Source of the DNA: Pseudomonadota bacterium
GTDB lineage: Bacteria > Pseudomonadota > Gammaproteobacteria > Burkholderiales > SHXO01
Assembly: GCA_023430065.1 (NCBI GenBank)
Contig: JAEZCG010000069.1
Coordinates: forward strand, 1-17,013
Direction: 5' to 3'
Length of the DNA: 17,013 nt
Shown: positions 6,592 to 15,052 of the stretch, piece by piece
Position numbering within the stretch: position 1 is the first letter of the stretch
Layout: the number at the start of each line of letters is the position of its first letter
Made by a program: the position numbers and the translations under genes
The notes under the pieces: generated by a model
What the model was told of the DNA's origin: nothing
Seen by the model: the letters and a program-made list of their open reading frames with translations, nothing else
Databases searched by the model: none

Positions 6592-7148
6592 GGCTGCACT
6601 CCCAGGAACAGGCCGAAGCGCACCCTCGCCTCCAGTACCGGCTCGGCAACGTCCGCGCGCTTGAGCGTCATCTCTTCCAGGGCCGCGGCGGGAACGGCGT
6701 CCAGGACGTCTTTCACGAAGCCGCGAACCTGCGTGTAGCTTCCGCGCAGCGGGTAGGTGATCTGGTAGCGAGACAGCGCAAAACCGGCATCGCGAATCAA
6801 GCGGTACTCGCCGCGCTCCAGGGTCAGGCCATTGTCCCGCGCTGCCCGCTGCATCCGCGACAGCAGATCGGGGAGCTCAGCGGTCGACGGAAAGAACGAG
6901 TAGAACGTCGACAGCTGCGAACGCGGCGTCTGTGCGCGCGCGCCGGGATCGGCCGCGCCGCTGCGCGCACGCAGCGCCTGGGCCTCGTTCTCCAGTGCGC
7001 GCTGGCGTTCGAGCATGGGGCCGCTGACGCCGAACAGAACGACGAGCGAGACGACGACGAGCGCGAGGCCAGCCAGTCCCTTCCAGCGCAGTCCGACGAC
7101 CGCGCGCCGCGCAATCCAGCCCGCCCTGATCGCATGCGAGGCGTTCAT
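6588..7148 (-). CDS. PilO/GspM-like inner-membrane assembly protein
   Basis: 186 residues from the ATG at 7148 (GGAGGG a few bases upstream, ATGA overlap with the previous gene). One membrane helix at about 24-42 is followed by a short coiled-coil-like stretch (ERQRALENEAQALRARS, about 47-63) and a periplasmic ferredoxin-like domain (about 80-186: STFYSFFPSTAELPDLLSRM, YQITYPLRGSYTQVRGFV). This is the PilO/MshJ layout. It would pair with the PilN-like protein from the preceding gene to form the periplasmic alignment ring between the cytoplasmic PilM-like protein and the secretin. The longer open frame reaching 7406 lacks a good start and overlaps the previous gene, so it is not used. Confidence 0.8.
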   Translation of the reverse strand: MNASHAIRAGWIARRAVVGLRWKGLAGLALVVVSLVVLFGVSGPMLERQRALENEAQALRARSGAADPGARAQTPRSQLSTFYSFFPSTAELPDLLSRMQRAARDNGLTLERGEYRLIRDAGFALSRYQITYPLRGSYTQVRGFVKDVLDAVPAAALEEMTLKRADVAEPVLEARVRFGLFLGVQP

Positions 7149-7690
7149 CGTCCCTCCACCCAGCGCGCACCGAGCGTGAACTCGATGGGCTGGGTCGCCT
7201 CCCGCACCTTGATCTCGTGTCCGGTCAGCAGGACCTCCCGCAGCCGGCCGCCGGTCTCCAGGCGCCGCATGTAGGCGAGCACGTCTTTCATGTCCTGTGC
7301 CTGCCCGACGATCGTGACACTGCGCGCCTGCGCATCCGGCTGCACGGCGAGCAGGGCGATGTCCTTCTCTTGCGCCGTTTCGATCGCCCCGAACAACTCG
7401 CTCCACGGCACGTTGATCCGCGCCAGCACCTCGTTGGCCTTGCGGACCTGCTCGCGCGTCTCGGGAGACGCACTGGGAGCGGTATCGAGTGCCGGCAACG
7501 TGCGTCGCACGAGCTCGCGCATCTGTGCCACGCGGCCCTCCTGCGCGCGCAGGCCCGCCGACACGCTGCGGTGATGCAGTCCGGCGATCAGCAGCGCGAT
7601 CGCTCCGGTAAGCAGCAGCAGCGGAGCAAGCCGTCCGGCGAGCGAAGCGGGACGGGCGAAATCGAGGGCAATGGGTGGTACGCGATGCAT
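7145..7690 (-). CDS. PilN-like inner-membrane assembly protein
   Basis: 181 residues from the ATG at 7690. A TTG at 7702 is an alternative start but lies only two bases from the AAGGAG, while the ATG lies fourteen away, so the start is uncertain. The protein has a short cytoplasmic segment (MHRVPPIALDFARP), one membrane helix (about 20-38), an alpha-helical stalk with a heptad-like pattern (about 45-95) and a periplasmic alpha/beta domain in which VTIVGQAQDMKDVLAYMRRL is typical of PilN/fimbrial assembly proteins. The first residues would contact the PilM-like protein from the preceding gene. The TAAGGAG at the end of that gene supplies both its stop and this gene's Shine-Dalgarno. Confidence 0.78.
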   Translation of the reverse strand: MHRVPPIALDFARPASLAGRLAPLLLLTGAIALLIAGLHHRSVSAGLRAQEGRVAQMRELVRRTLPALDTAPSASPETREQVRKANEVLARINVPWSELFGAIETAQEKDIALLAVQPDAQARSVTIVGQAQDMKDVLAYMRRLETGGRLREVLLTGHEIKVREATQPIEFTLGARWVEGR

Positions 7691-7708
7691 GACGGGTGCC
7701 AAGTCTCC

Positions 7709-8506
7709 TTACTTCGCGGCGGCAGCGCGCCCCGGGGGTGGCGATCCGGCCGAGGCGGTGCGGCCCAGCCGCACCGTCTGCCAGCCGGGAATGGTCTGCA
7801 CCGTTCCGGTCGTATCCATCAGATAGACCGTCCCGTGGGGCGCACTCGCGCAGGCGAACGCCTCCTGGCGCAAGGCGCCGGCGAGCCCCGCCGCGCCCGC
7901 CGCATCGAGCCGCCGCGTGCGCACCGCGACCCAGGTACGGTCACGCCGCAGTGCGACGGTCAGTCGACCCGGTTCCACGCGTGCGAACCAGAAATGTCCT
8001 TCTCGCAGCGCGGACCGGTACCGGTTCAAATCGAGCACGAAGCCGGGCATCAGCGATGCCAATCGCATGCGACGGGACTTGCACAGGTCGCGCAGCGCCT
8101 GCAGCAGGCTGCGGTCGATGGCGATCGCCATCGCCGGCTGCGTGGCGAGGCGCTCGTCGAGTGCGATCTCCCAGCCGTCGCTCACCGCGCCGTACACCTG
8201 GGAGAAGGACAGGCGCGCGAACGCTTCGCGTTCCGCGTCGCCGACGATATCCGGACTCCACGGCACGAGCGTGAAGCGCGCGAAGTGATCGGACAACACC
8301 ACGTGCAGAGCGGCGCCCGCATCGCGCCTGTCCTGGAGCGCGTGCGCGAGCGCCTGCAGCGCGTCGCGCCAGGCCTCGGTCCCTTCCGTGCTGCGGGCGG
8401 CGAGGGGCACGACGGTGGCGGCGCCACCGGACGACCACGGACGCACGCGCCGCATCGTCAACGACATCGGCCGCAGGGTCACCTCCAGGCGCTCCATCCA
8501 GCTCAT
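7709..8506 (-). CDS. PilM/GspL/MshI-like cytoplasmic assembly protein, divergent
   Basis: 265 residues from the ATG at 8506, with GAGGGG seven bases upstream overlapping the gspE stop; a GTG at 8512 is possible but lacks that spacing. Position directly before pilN/pilO-like genes, and segments such as VVLSDHFARFTLVPW and HFWFARVEPGRLTVALRRD, fit the actin-like fold of PilM, MshI and the GspL cytoplasmic domain. The usual N-terminal nucleotide-binding loop of PilM (G-x-D-x-G) is absent, so it probably does not bind ATP, as in GspL. There is no membrane helix. It would link the GspE ATPase to the PilN-like protein. Similarity is weak at sequence level; the call leans on gene order. Confidence 0.65.
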   Translation of the reverse strand: MSWMERLEVTLRPMSLTMRRVRPWSSGGAATVVPLAARSTEGTEAWRDALQALAHALQDRRDAGAALHVVLSDHFARFTLVPWSPDIVGDAEREAFARLSFSQVYGAVSDGWEIALDERLATQPAMAIAIDRSLLQALRDLCKSRRMRLASLMPGFVLDLNRYRSALREGHFWFARVEPGRLTVALRRDRTWVAVRTRRLDAAGAAGLAGALRQEAFACASAPHGTVYLMDTTGTVQTIPGWQTVRLGRTASAGSPPPGRAAAAK

Positions 8507-8515
8507 GCGCACCCC

Positions 8516-10200
<1,685 letters not shown>

Positions 10201-10204
<4 letters not shown>

Positions 10205-11391
10205 TGGATGCTCCCCGCCAGTTCGAAAATGGGGAAGTACATGAGCAGCACGATGCCGCCGATCACCACGCCGATCACGGCCATCAACAGCGGCTCGAAG
10301 GTGCGCGTGAACCGCTCCATCCAGCGCGACAGTTCTTCCTCGTGAAACGCTGCCGTGCGCTCCATCATGTCCCCCATCATGCCGGTGCGCTCGCCCACGC
10401 GCAGCATGCGCAGCGCCACCGGCGTGGTGAGTCCGTGCGCATCGAGCGCAACCGAGATCGGCTGTCCTTCGCGAATGCGCCGCAGCGCCGCGGCCAGCTT
10501 CTGCTGCAGGGCATGGTCGAGCAGACCCGAGACCATGCTCAGCGCCTGGGTGATCGGCGTGCCGCCGATGAGCAGCATGCCGACAGTGCGGTAGAAACGC
10601 GTGAGCCGATACACCCGCACGTGCTCTCCGATGGCGGGAATGCGCATGAACAACCGTGCCAGTTGCTGGCGCGCGCCCGGCTGCCTGATCCACAGCGCGA
10701 TGCCCACGATGGTCGCGCCCACCGCAGCGAGCAGTATCCCGCCGCGCGCTTCGACGAACCGGCCCCACGCCATGAGCATTTGCGTGAGCCACGGCATGTC
10801 CCCGCCAATGTCCTCGTAGATGTGGGAAAAGCGCGGCACGACATAGCCGAGCAGGAACAGCGTCACCAGAGTTCCGACGGCGACCAGGATCGCCGGATAG
10901 ATGGACGCGCTCACCAGATGTTTCTTCACCACATCGAGTTGCGTTTGGTAGGCAATGTAGCGGGCCAGTGCCTCGGCCAGGCTGCCGGTGCGCTCGGAGG
11001 CACGCACCGTCGCGATGTAGAGATCGGGAAACGCATCGGGAAAGGCCTGCAGTGCGGTCGACAGCGATTGCCCCTGGCGCAGCCGCTCGAGCAGTCCGGC
11101 GAGGACGCGCGCGCTGGCCGCACGCCCTTCCTTCTCCCTCAACGTCTCGATCGCCTCCACCAGGCTGATGCCTGAGCGCAGCAGGGCGAGCAGCTCCTGC
11201 GTGAACAGGACCAGGGGAAAGCGGGCGCTGCCCAGGGCAGCGAACGGCGTCATGCCACCCGCGCGGCGCACGGCCAGGACCACATAGCCCTGCGCCAGCG
11301 CCTGCTCGTTGGCGTCCCGGTCGTCGCGCGCGTCGAGGGACAGCGACACGACGGCGCCGCCTGCCTTCACGGCCTTGACCTGATAGCGCAT
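10201..11391 (-). CDS. gspF: type II secretion inner-membrane platform protein (GspF/PilC family)
   Basis: 396 residues, the usual family length. It has a short N-terminal domain (about 1-50) and two tandem GspF domains (about 60-185 and 265-385), each containing the LLxSGxxLxxAL-type helix pair (LLALLRSGISLVEAIETL; MLLIGGTPITQALSMV). The three membrane segments are in SIYPAILVAVGTLVTLFL, GGILLAAVGATIVGIALWI and FEPLLMAVIGVVIGGIVLL. The protein is the inner-membrane rotor that receives pseudopilins and couples to GspE. The ATG at 11391 is the first plausible start but has no strong Shine-Dalgarno. It follows gspG by 27 bp, and its stop overlaps the gspE TTG. Confidence 0.95.
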
Positions 11392-11418
11392 GAGACCCGC
11401 GATCCGGCGTCGCCGCCC

Positions 11419-11865
11419 TTAGCTGCCCGTCACCCCGGTGCCGATGTCGGCGTCCTCGCCCTGGCCGCCCGGCTGACCGTCCTTTCCATATGAGAGCAGA
11501 TCGTATTCGCCGCGCTCCCCCGGCTGCCGGTACACGTAGGGTCGATCCCAGGGGTCGAGGGGCACGTCCTTGCGCAGATAGGGACCGGCCCACTTGGGCG
11601 CATCCCCCGGCCTGGTGTTCAGGGCATCCAGGCCCTGCTCCGTGGACGGATAGTCGCCCGTATCGAGCCGGTACTGATCGAGCGCCTTCTCGAACGCGTC
11701 GATCTGGGCACGCGTTACCTGGATCTTGGACTTGCCCTCCTGGGCGAAGTATCGCGGTGCGACATAGCCGGCCAGAAGGCCGATGATGACGATCACGACC
11801 AGCAGTTCGAGCAGGGTGAAGCCGGCCTCGGCTGCCCTCGGTCCGCAGCGCACGTCAGATTTCAT
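11419..11865 (-). CDS. gspG: major pseudopilin GspG
   Basis: 148 residues from the ATG at 11865 (GGAGGAG seven bases upstream), first gene of the operon. The prepilin motif AEAG/FTLLELLVVIVIIGLLA gives cleavage after Gly15 and Glu at mature position 5. The body is classical GspG: RYFAQEGKSK, YRLDTGDYPSTEQGLDAL, WAGPYLRKDVPLDPWDRPY and a C-terminal loop DLLSYGKDGQPGGQGEDADI that matches the calcium-binding region of GspG proteins. This is the filament subunit pushed through the periplasm by the E/F motor. Length and sequence are typical of T2SS GspG and not of type IV pilins, which is the strongest single sign that the operon is a secretion machine. Confidence 0.95.
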   Translation of the reverse strand: MKSDVRCGPRAAEAGFTLLELLVVIVIIGLLAGYVAPRYFAQEGKSKIQVTRAQIDAFEKALDQYRLDTGDYPSTEQGLDALNTRPGDAPKWAGPYLRKDVPLDPWDRPYVYRQPGERGEYDLLSYGKDGQPGGQGEDADIGTGVTGS

Positions 11866-11968
11866 GTCGGTTCTCCTCCCGCTGCCGTGGCTGCTCGAGC
11901 CAGCGCGCACGCTGTACGGCAGCCGTAGTCTAGGGGCCTTGCGTGACAACACCGTTGCAAAGCCATTG

Positions 11969-12008
11969 CTTGTAACACCGGCCCGGACGAAGCGTCAAGG
12001 AAGCTTCC
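11969..12008 (-). promoter_or_regulatory. candidate promoter and palindrome upstream of the gspG operon
   Basis: On the minus strand TTGACG (11993-11998, 5/6) and TACAAG (11969-11974, 4/6) are 18 bases apart, placing transcription start about 95 bases before the gspG ATG. The perfect palindrome GGAAGCTTCC (11999-12008) abuts the -35 box, a suitable place for an activator or repressor site. Within the operon the gaps are at most 27 bp, so this is the likeliest promoter for all eleven genes. Confidence 0.4.
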
Positions 12009-12100
12009 CTCGGCACGCTTGGCGGTTGCCGGTCCGCTTCGACCCGAATCCGAATGGATGTTCCCGGCCGAGCGGCCGGACTGCGATCCGCTCGATCTGC

Positions 12101-12451
12101 TCAGTGCTCCTGAACGTCGACCGGCAGGTGTTCCTCCACCATCTCCGTCTGAACGCTCTCGTCGGTCGGCACCGGGTCTGCCTCGTAGGGAACCGGTTCG
12201 CTCCCATCGTCGAAGGCTGGAGAATGGGGCGCCACGCTGACCCGCGCGAAGGGCCGGTAGCGCTTGTCCGCCGGCACGTTGCTGAAGTGCGGGATGCCGC
12301 GATCGTCTACGAAGTAGTACAGCACTTCGGAGGCGGCGCCTGCGGAGCCGCCCGCAGCCAAACCCAGGAGAGTCAGTGCGCCGACGAGCAGCCGGCGCAC
12401 GCGTGCCGATGGGGATACAAGATACTGAATAGGTGAACAGGTGTGGAACAA
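12101..12451 (-). CDS. DUF4124-like exported protein
   Basis: 116 residues from a TTG at 12451, chosen because a perfect AGGAGG sits seven bases upstream; a GTG at 12400 would give a shorter signal peptide without that site. There is a signal peptide (basic RVRRLL, hydrophobic core about 20-36, SAGAA cleavage region), then a short beta unit EVLYYFVDDRGIPHFSNVP (about 42-60) that matches DUF4124 (tyr-x-x-x-D-x-x-G-x-x-H/Y-phe/tyr-S/T-N-x-P), and an acidic C-terminal tail with four histidines or fewer and many Glu/Asp. DUF4124 units are found in periplasmic proteins, often with transglycosylases, but no such domain is present here. It precedes the secretion operon in the same direction by 235 bp. 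Function unknown. Confidence 0.7.
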   Translation of the reverse strand: MFHTCSPIQYLVSPSARVRRLLVGALTLLGLAAGGSAGAASEVLYYFVDDRGIPHFSNVPADKRYRPFARVSVAPHSPAFDDGSEPVPYEADPVPTDESVQTEMVEEHLPVDVQEH

Positions 12452-12627
12452 GACGCAACCTCCTCGAATCGGCGCCGAGTGTGGCACACGGCCGGCGTGC
12501 TGTTCAACGTGCGAAATTGACGACACTTGAGCGACGAATACCTGACTGTCGGGTTCAGCCGACAGCTGGGCGTCCGCAGTGGCCGTCGCGCCTTCCAGTC
12601 ACGCCACCCGGTGGCAGATGCGTTCTC

Positions 12628-12633
12628 TATAAT
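12628..12633 (+). promoter_or_regulatory. consensus -10 box for the RraA-like gene
   Basis: TATAAT is an exact -10 consensus. Transcription would begin near 12640, giving a leader of about 21 bases before the ATG at 12662. No matching -35 is visible at 16-18 bases upstream, and there is no Shine-Dalgarno in the short leader. Confidence 0.5.
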
Positions 12634-12661
12634 CAAGAACTTTGCTCCCGAATCTATTGCC

Positions 12662-13321
12662 ATGGACGCCTTGACAGATGCCTGGAATAGCCTCTCCGCC
12701 GCCGCGGTGAGTGATGCGCTCGATCGCTGTGGCATCGCGGGACAGTGCCTGGGCGTGCGCCCGCTGTCGAGCGCATTTCGCCTCCTGGGACCTGCCGTGA
12801 CCGTGCGTTATGCGCCGCGCGGCGAGCAGGGCGGAACGGTCGGCGACTACATCGACGACGTACCGGCCGGCAGCGTGGTGGTGCTGGACAACGGGGGTCG
12901 CCTGGATGCGACAGTCTGGGGCGACATCCTGACGGAAGTTGCGCATCGGCGCGGAATTGCCGGCACCGTGATCCACGGCGTATGCCGGGACGTCGCGCGC
13001 AGCCTCCAGCTCAACTATCCGATCTTCAGCCGCGGCGCCGCCATGCGTACCGGCAAGGATCGCGTGCAGGTGGAGGCCTGCAACGTGCCGGTCTCGCTCG
13101 GGGAAGTGCGCGTGGAACCCGGCGACCTGATGTTCGGCGATGCCGATGGCGTGGTGGCCATTCCGCGCGCGCGGCAAGGCGAGGTACTCGATGTGGCGCT
13201 GCAGATCGAGGCGCAGGAGAGCCGGATCCGGGCAGCCGTCGCAACCGGTGTGCGTTTGGACGAGGCGCGCCGCAGCGTGGGATATCACACGCTTCAGCGG
13301 CGCACGGCGCGCGACGACTGA
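12662..13321 (+). CDS. RraA-like / 4-hydroxy-4-methyl-2-oxoglutarate aldolase family protein
   Basis: 219 residues, the normal family length. The ATG at 12662 follows a perfect -10 box, and the protein begins where family members begin (TDAWNSLSAAAVSDALDRCG). Conserved blocks: LLGPAVTVRY (41-50), VPAGSVVVLDNGG (67-79), ATVWGDILTEVAHRRGIAG (83-101), VIHGVCRD (103-110) with the Arg109-Asp110 pair used in catalysis or metal-water binding by the aldolases, and PGDLMFGDADGVVAIP (153-168). The usual Asp in the V-I-D-G motif is His here. Members include HMG/CHA aldolases of aromatic degradation and the RNase E regulator RraA. The catabolic setting (CoA-transferase and solute receptor nearby) favours an aldolase or oxaloacetate decarboxylase over RraA, but the substrate is not determinable. 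Confidence 0.85.
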   Translation: MDALTDAWNSLSAAAVSDALDRCGIAGQCLGVRPLSSAFRLLGPAVTVRYAPRGEQGGTVGDYIDDVPAGSVVVLDNGGRLDATVWGDILTEVAHRRGIAGTVIHGVCRDVARSLQLNYPIFSRGAAMRTGKDRVQVEACNVPVSLGEVRVEPGDLMFGDADGVVAIPRARQGEVLDVALQIEAQESRIRAAVATGVRLDEARRSVGYHTLQRRTARDD

Positions 13322-13354
13322 TCGGGCAACGATTGCATTGAAAGAGGAACCGAA

Positions 13355-13753
13355 ATGAAGCATGACATCCGAGCGCTCGCCGCCGCTGTGTTCGGCATGC
13401 TGCCCGCGCTGGCAGCGGCTGCGGAGGCCGATGCCGAGAAGAATGCCCACGTCAATGCGACGCTGGAGGCGAACGCCCGCTCTGCCGCCTTTGGCCGGAT
13501 GTGCGACGACGAACCCGTTTCGGAGCAGCTGAAGAGTTCGACGATGATGCTGATGGTGGTGGCTGGCTACCCCGCCCACACCGTGCAGATGGGCAGCGCC
13601 AAATTCAACGATGTCATGCGCCGGGAGGTCGCCGCCGTACACTCGGTCAAGGACGTGGACTGCGAGACGCGCGTGCGCGAGGCGCGCGAGCGCCTGGCGG
13701 CCACCCAGGACATCATCCGGCGCAGCCGGCGCGACACGCCCCCGCCGCAGTAG
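13355..13753 (+). CDS. small exported hypothetical protein with one cysteine pair
   Basis: 132 residues from the ATG at 13355 with GAGGA six bases upstream. A signal peptide (MKHDIR, hydrophobic 7-22, ALAAAAEA cleavage region) is followed by a helical mature domain with only two cysteines (Cys50 in GRMCDDEP and Cys103 in DVDCETRV), well placed for a periplasmic disulfide. There is a hydrophobic helix SSTMMLMVVAGYP at about 61-73 and an Arg-rich C-terminal helix ending in a Pro tail. I do not recognise the family. It starts 33 bp after the RraA-like gene, so the two may be cotranscribed, and it converges on the CoA-transferase with only a 12-bp gap. Confidence 0.68.
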   Translation: MKHDIRALAAAVFGMLPALAAAAEADAEKNAHVNATLEANARSAAFGRMCDDEPVSEQLKSSTMMLMVVAGYPAHTVQMGSAKFNDVMRREVAAVHSVKDVDCETRVREARERLAATQDIIRRSRRDTPPPQ

Positions 13754-13765
13754 CAGTCGCGCCGG

Positions 13766-14974
13766 TCAGATCGCCCCGGCGGCGCGCAACGCCTCCAGCC
13801 GCTGCGCGGAGAGGTTCAGCACCCGGCTCAGCACCGCGTCGGTGTGCTCGCCCAATAGCGGCGGCGCACGGCGATACTCGACCGGTGCGGCAGACAGACG
13901 CAGCGGACTGCCCACCAGCGGCAGGACTTTCGCGGTCTCGTGTTCCATCTCGATGCGCATGCCGCGGTGCACGACCTGTGGATCGGCAAAGACCTGCGCG
14001 ATGTCGTTGATCCGCCCGCACGGTACGCCGACGTCGTTCAGGCGCGCCTCCCACTGTGCGGCCGTGGCGCTCACCAGCTGCTGCTCGAGGATGCGCACCA
14101 GTTCAACGCGATTGCGCACCCGATCGCTGTTGCGCAGAAAGCGTGGATCGCGCGCCAGGCCTGCGACGCCCGCCACCTCGCACAGGCGCGCGAACTGCAC
14201 GTCGTTCGCCGCAACGATCATCACTCGTCCATCGGCGCAGGCGAAGCTCTGCGAGGGCATCACGCTCGGATGCTCGCCGCCGCTGCGCTCGGTCACGATG
14301 CCCGCGCTCAGGAAGTTCTGCGCCACGTTGGTGAGCGCGGATACCTGCACGTCGAGCAGCGAGGTATCGATGTGCTGGCCCTCTCCGGTCGCATCGCGAT
14401 GTCGCAATGCCGCGAGAATGGCGATCACCGACCAGGTGGACGCGAGCACGTCGACCACCGCCACGCCCACCCGCTGTGGCGGTCCGTCGCGTGTGCCGGT
14501 GATGCTCATCAGTCCGCCCAGTGCCTGCGCCACGGGATCGTAGCCGGCGCGCGCACGGTAGGGTCCCGTCTGACCGAAGCCGGTGATCGAGCAGTACACC
14601 AGTCGCGGATTCAGCGCGCGCAGTTGCTCGTAGCCGAGTCCGAACCGCACCAGATCGCCGACCTTGAAGTTTTCCACCACGACGTCGCTCCTGCATGCGA
14701 GCGCGCGCACGATCTCCTGACCCTCGGGATGCGCCAGATCCACCGTCACCGACTGCTTGCCGCGGTTGCAGCAGACGAAATAGGCGCTGTCGGCCGCGGC
14801 GTCGCCGCTCTCGCCGATGAAGGGCGGTCCCCAGCTGCGCGTGTCGTCGCCATGCCCCGGACGCTCGATTTTGATGACCTCGGCCCCGAGGTCCGCGAGC
14901 GTCTGGGTCGCCATCGGCCCGGCGAGAATGCGGGTCAGGTCGAGGACGCGGATTCCATCCAGTGCTCCGCTCAT
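13766..14974 (-). CDS. CaiB/BaiF family (class III) CoA-transferase
   Basis: 402 residues, the full family length. The ATG at 14974 gives the standard beginning GALDGIRVLDLTRILAGP; a TTG at 14995 would add seven atypical residues, and neither has a strong Shine-Dalgarno. Conserved blocks: LADLGAEVIKIERPGHGDDTR (residues 27-46), NRGKQSVTVDL (70-80), VVVENFKVGDL, YCSITGFGQTGP, and GYDPVAQALGGLMSITG with the catalytic Asp146 that forms the acyl-aspartate intermediate. These enzymes move CoA between carboxylates such as formate, oxalate, succinate, carnitine or itaconate. The Bug receptor gene 78 bp upstream is codirectional, suggesting uptake and CoA activation of one organic acid. The acid itself cannot be named. 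Confidence 0.93.
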   Translation of the reverse strand: MSGALDGIRVLDLTRILAGPMATQTLADLGAEVIKIERPGHGDDTRSWGPPFIGESGDAAADSAYFVCCNRGKQSVTVDLAHPEGQEIVRALACRSDVVVENFKVGDLVRFGLGYEQLRALNPRLVYCSITGFGQTGPYRARAGYDPVAQALGGLMSITGTRDGPPQRVGVAVVDVLASTWSVIAILAALRHRDATGEGQHIDTSLLDVQVSALTNVAQNFLSAGIVTERSGGEHPSVMPSQSFACADGRVMIVAANDVQFARLCEVAGVAGLARDPRFLRNSDRVRNRVELVRILEQQLVSATAAQWEARLNDVGVPCGRINDIAQVFADPQVVHRGMRIEMEHETAKVLPLVGSPLRLSAAPVEYRRAPPLLGEHTDAVLSRVLNLSAQRLEALRAAGAI

Positions 14975-15052
14975 GCCGATGCCGGTGCGCGGCAATGTCT
15001 GCGACGCTCGTTCCCGTGGTCTCTGCCTGTCGCTGTCATCAAGGGCACCGCT

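Noticed and set aside
6047..6649. An open frame extending the secretin upstream to 6649 (954 codons in total)
   Set aside because: It overlaps the PilP-like gene in another frame, has low-complexity Arg/Gly-rich sequence, and would bury the lipoprotein signal; the ATG at 6046 with its lipobox is the true start.
10205..11593. An open frame extending gspE upstream to 11593 (1025 codons)
   Set aside because: It runs across gspF in a different frame with Arg/Ala/His-rich sequence. The TTG at 10204 has a Shine-Dalgarno and gives a normal GspE length.
12479..12489. GTGTG-g-CACAC palindrome upstream of the DUF4124-like gene as an operator
   Set aside because: Short arms, no well-placed promoter found around it; not enough to support a site.
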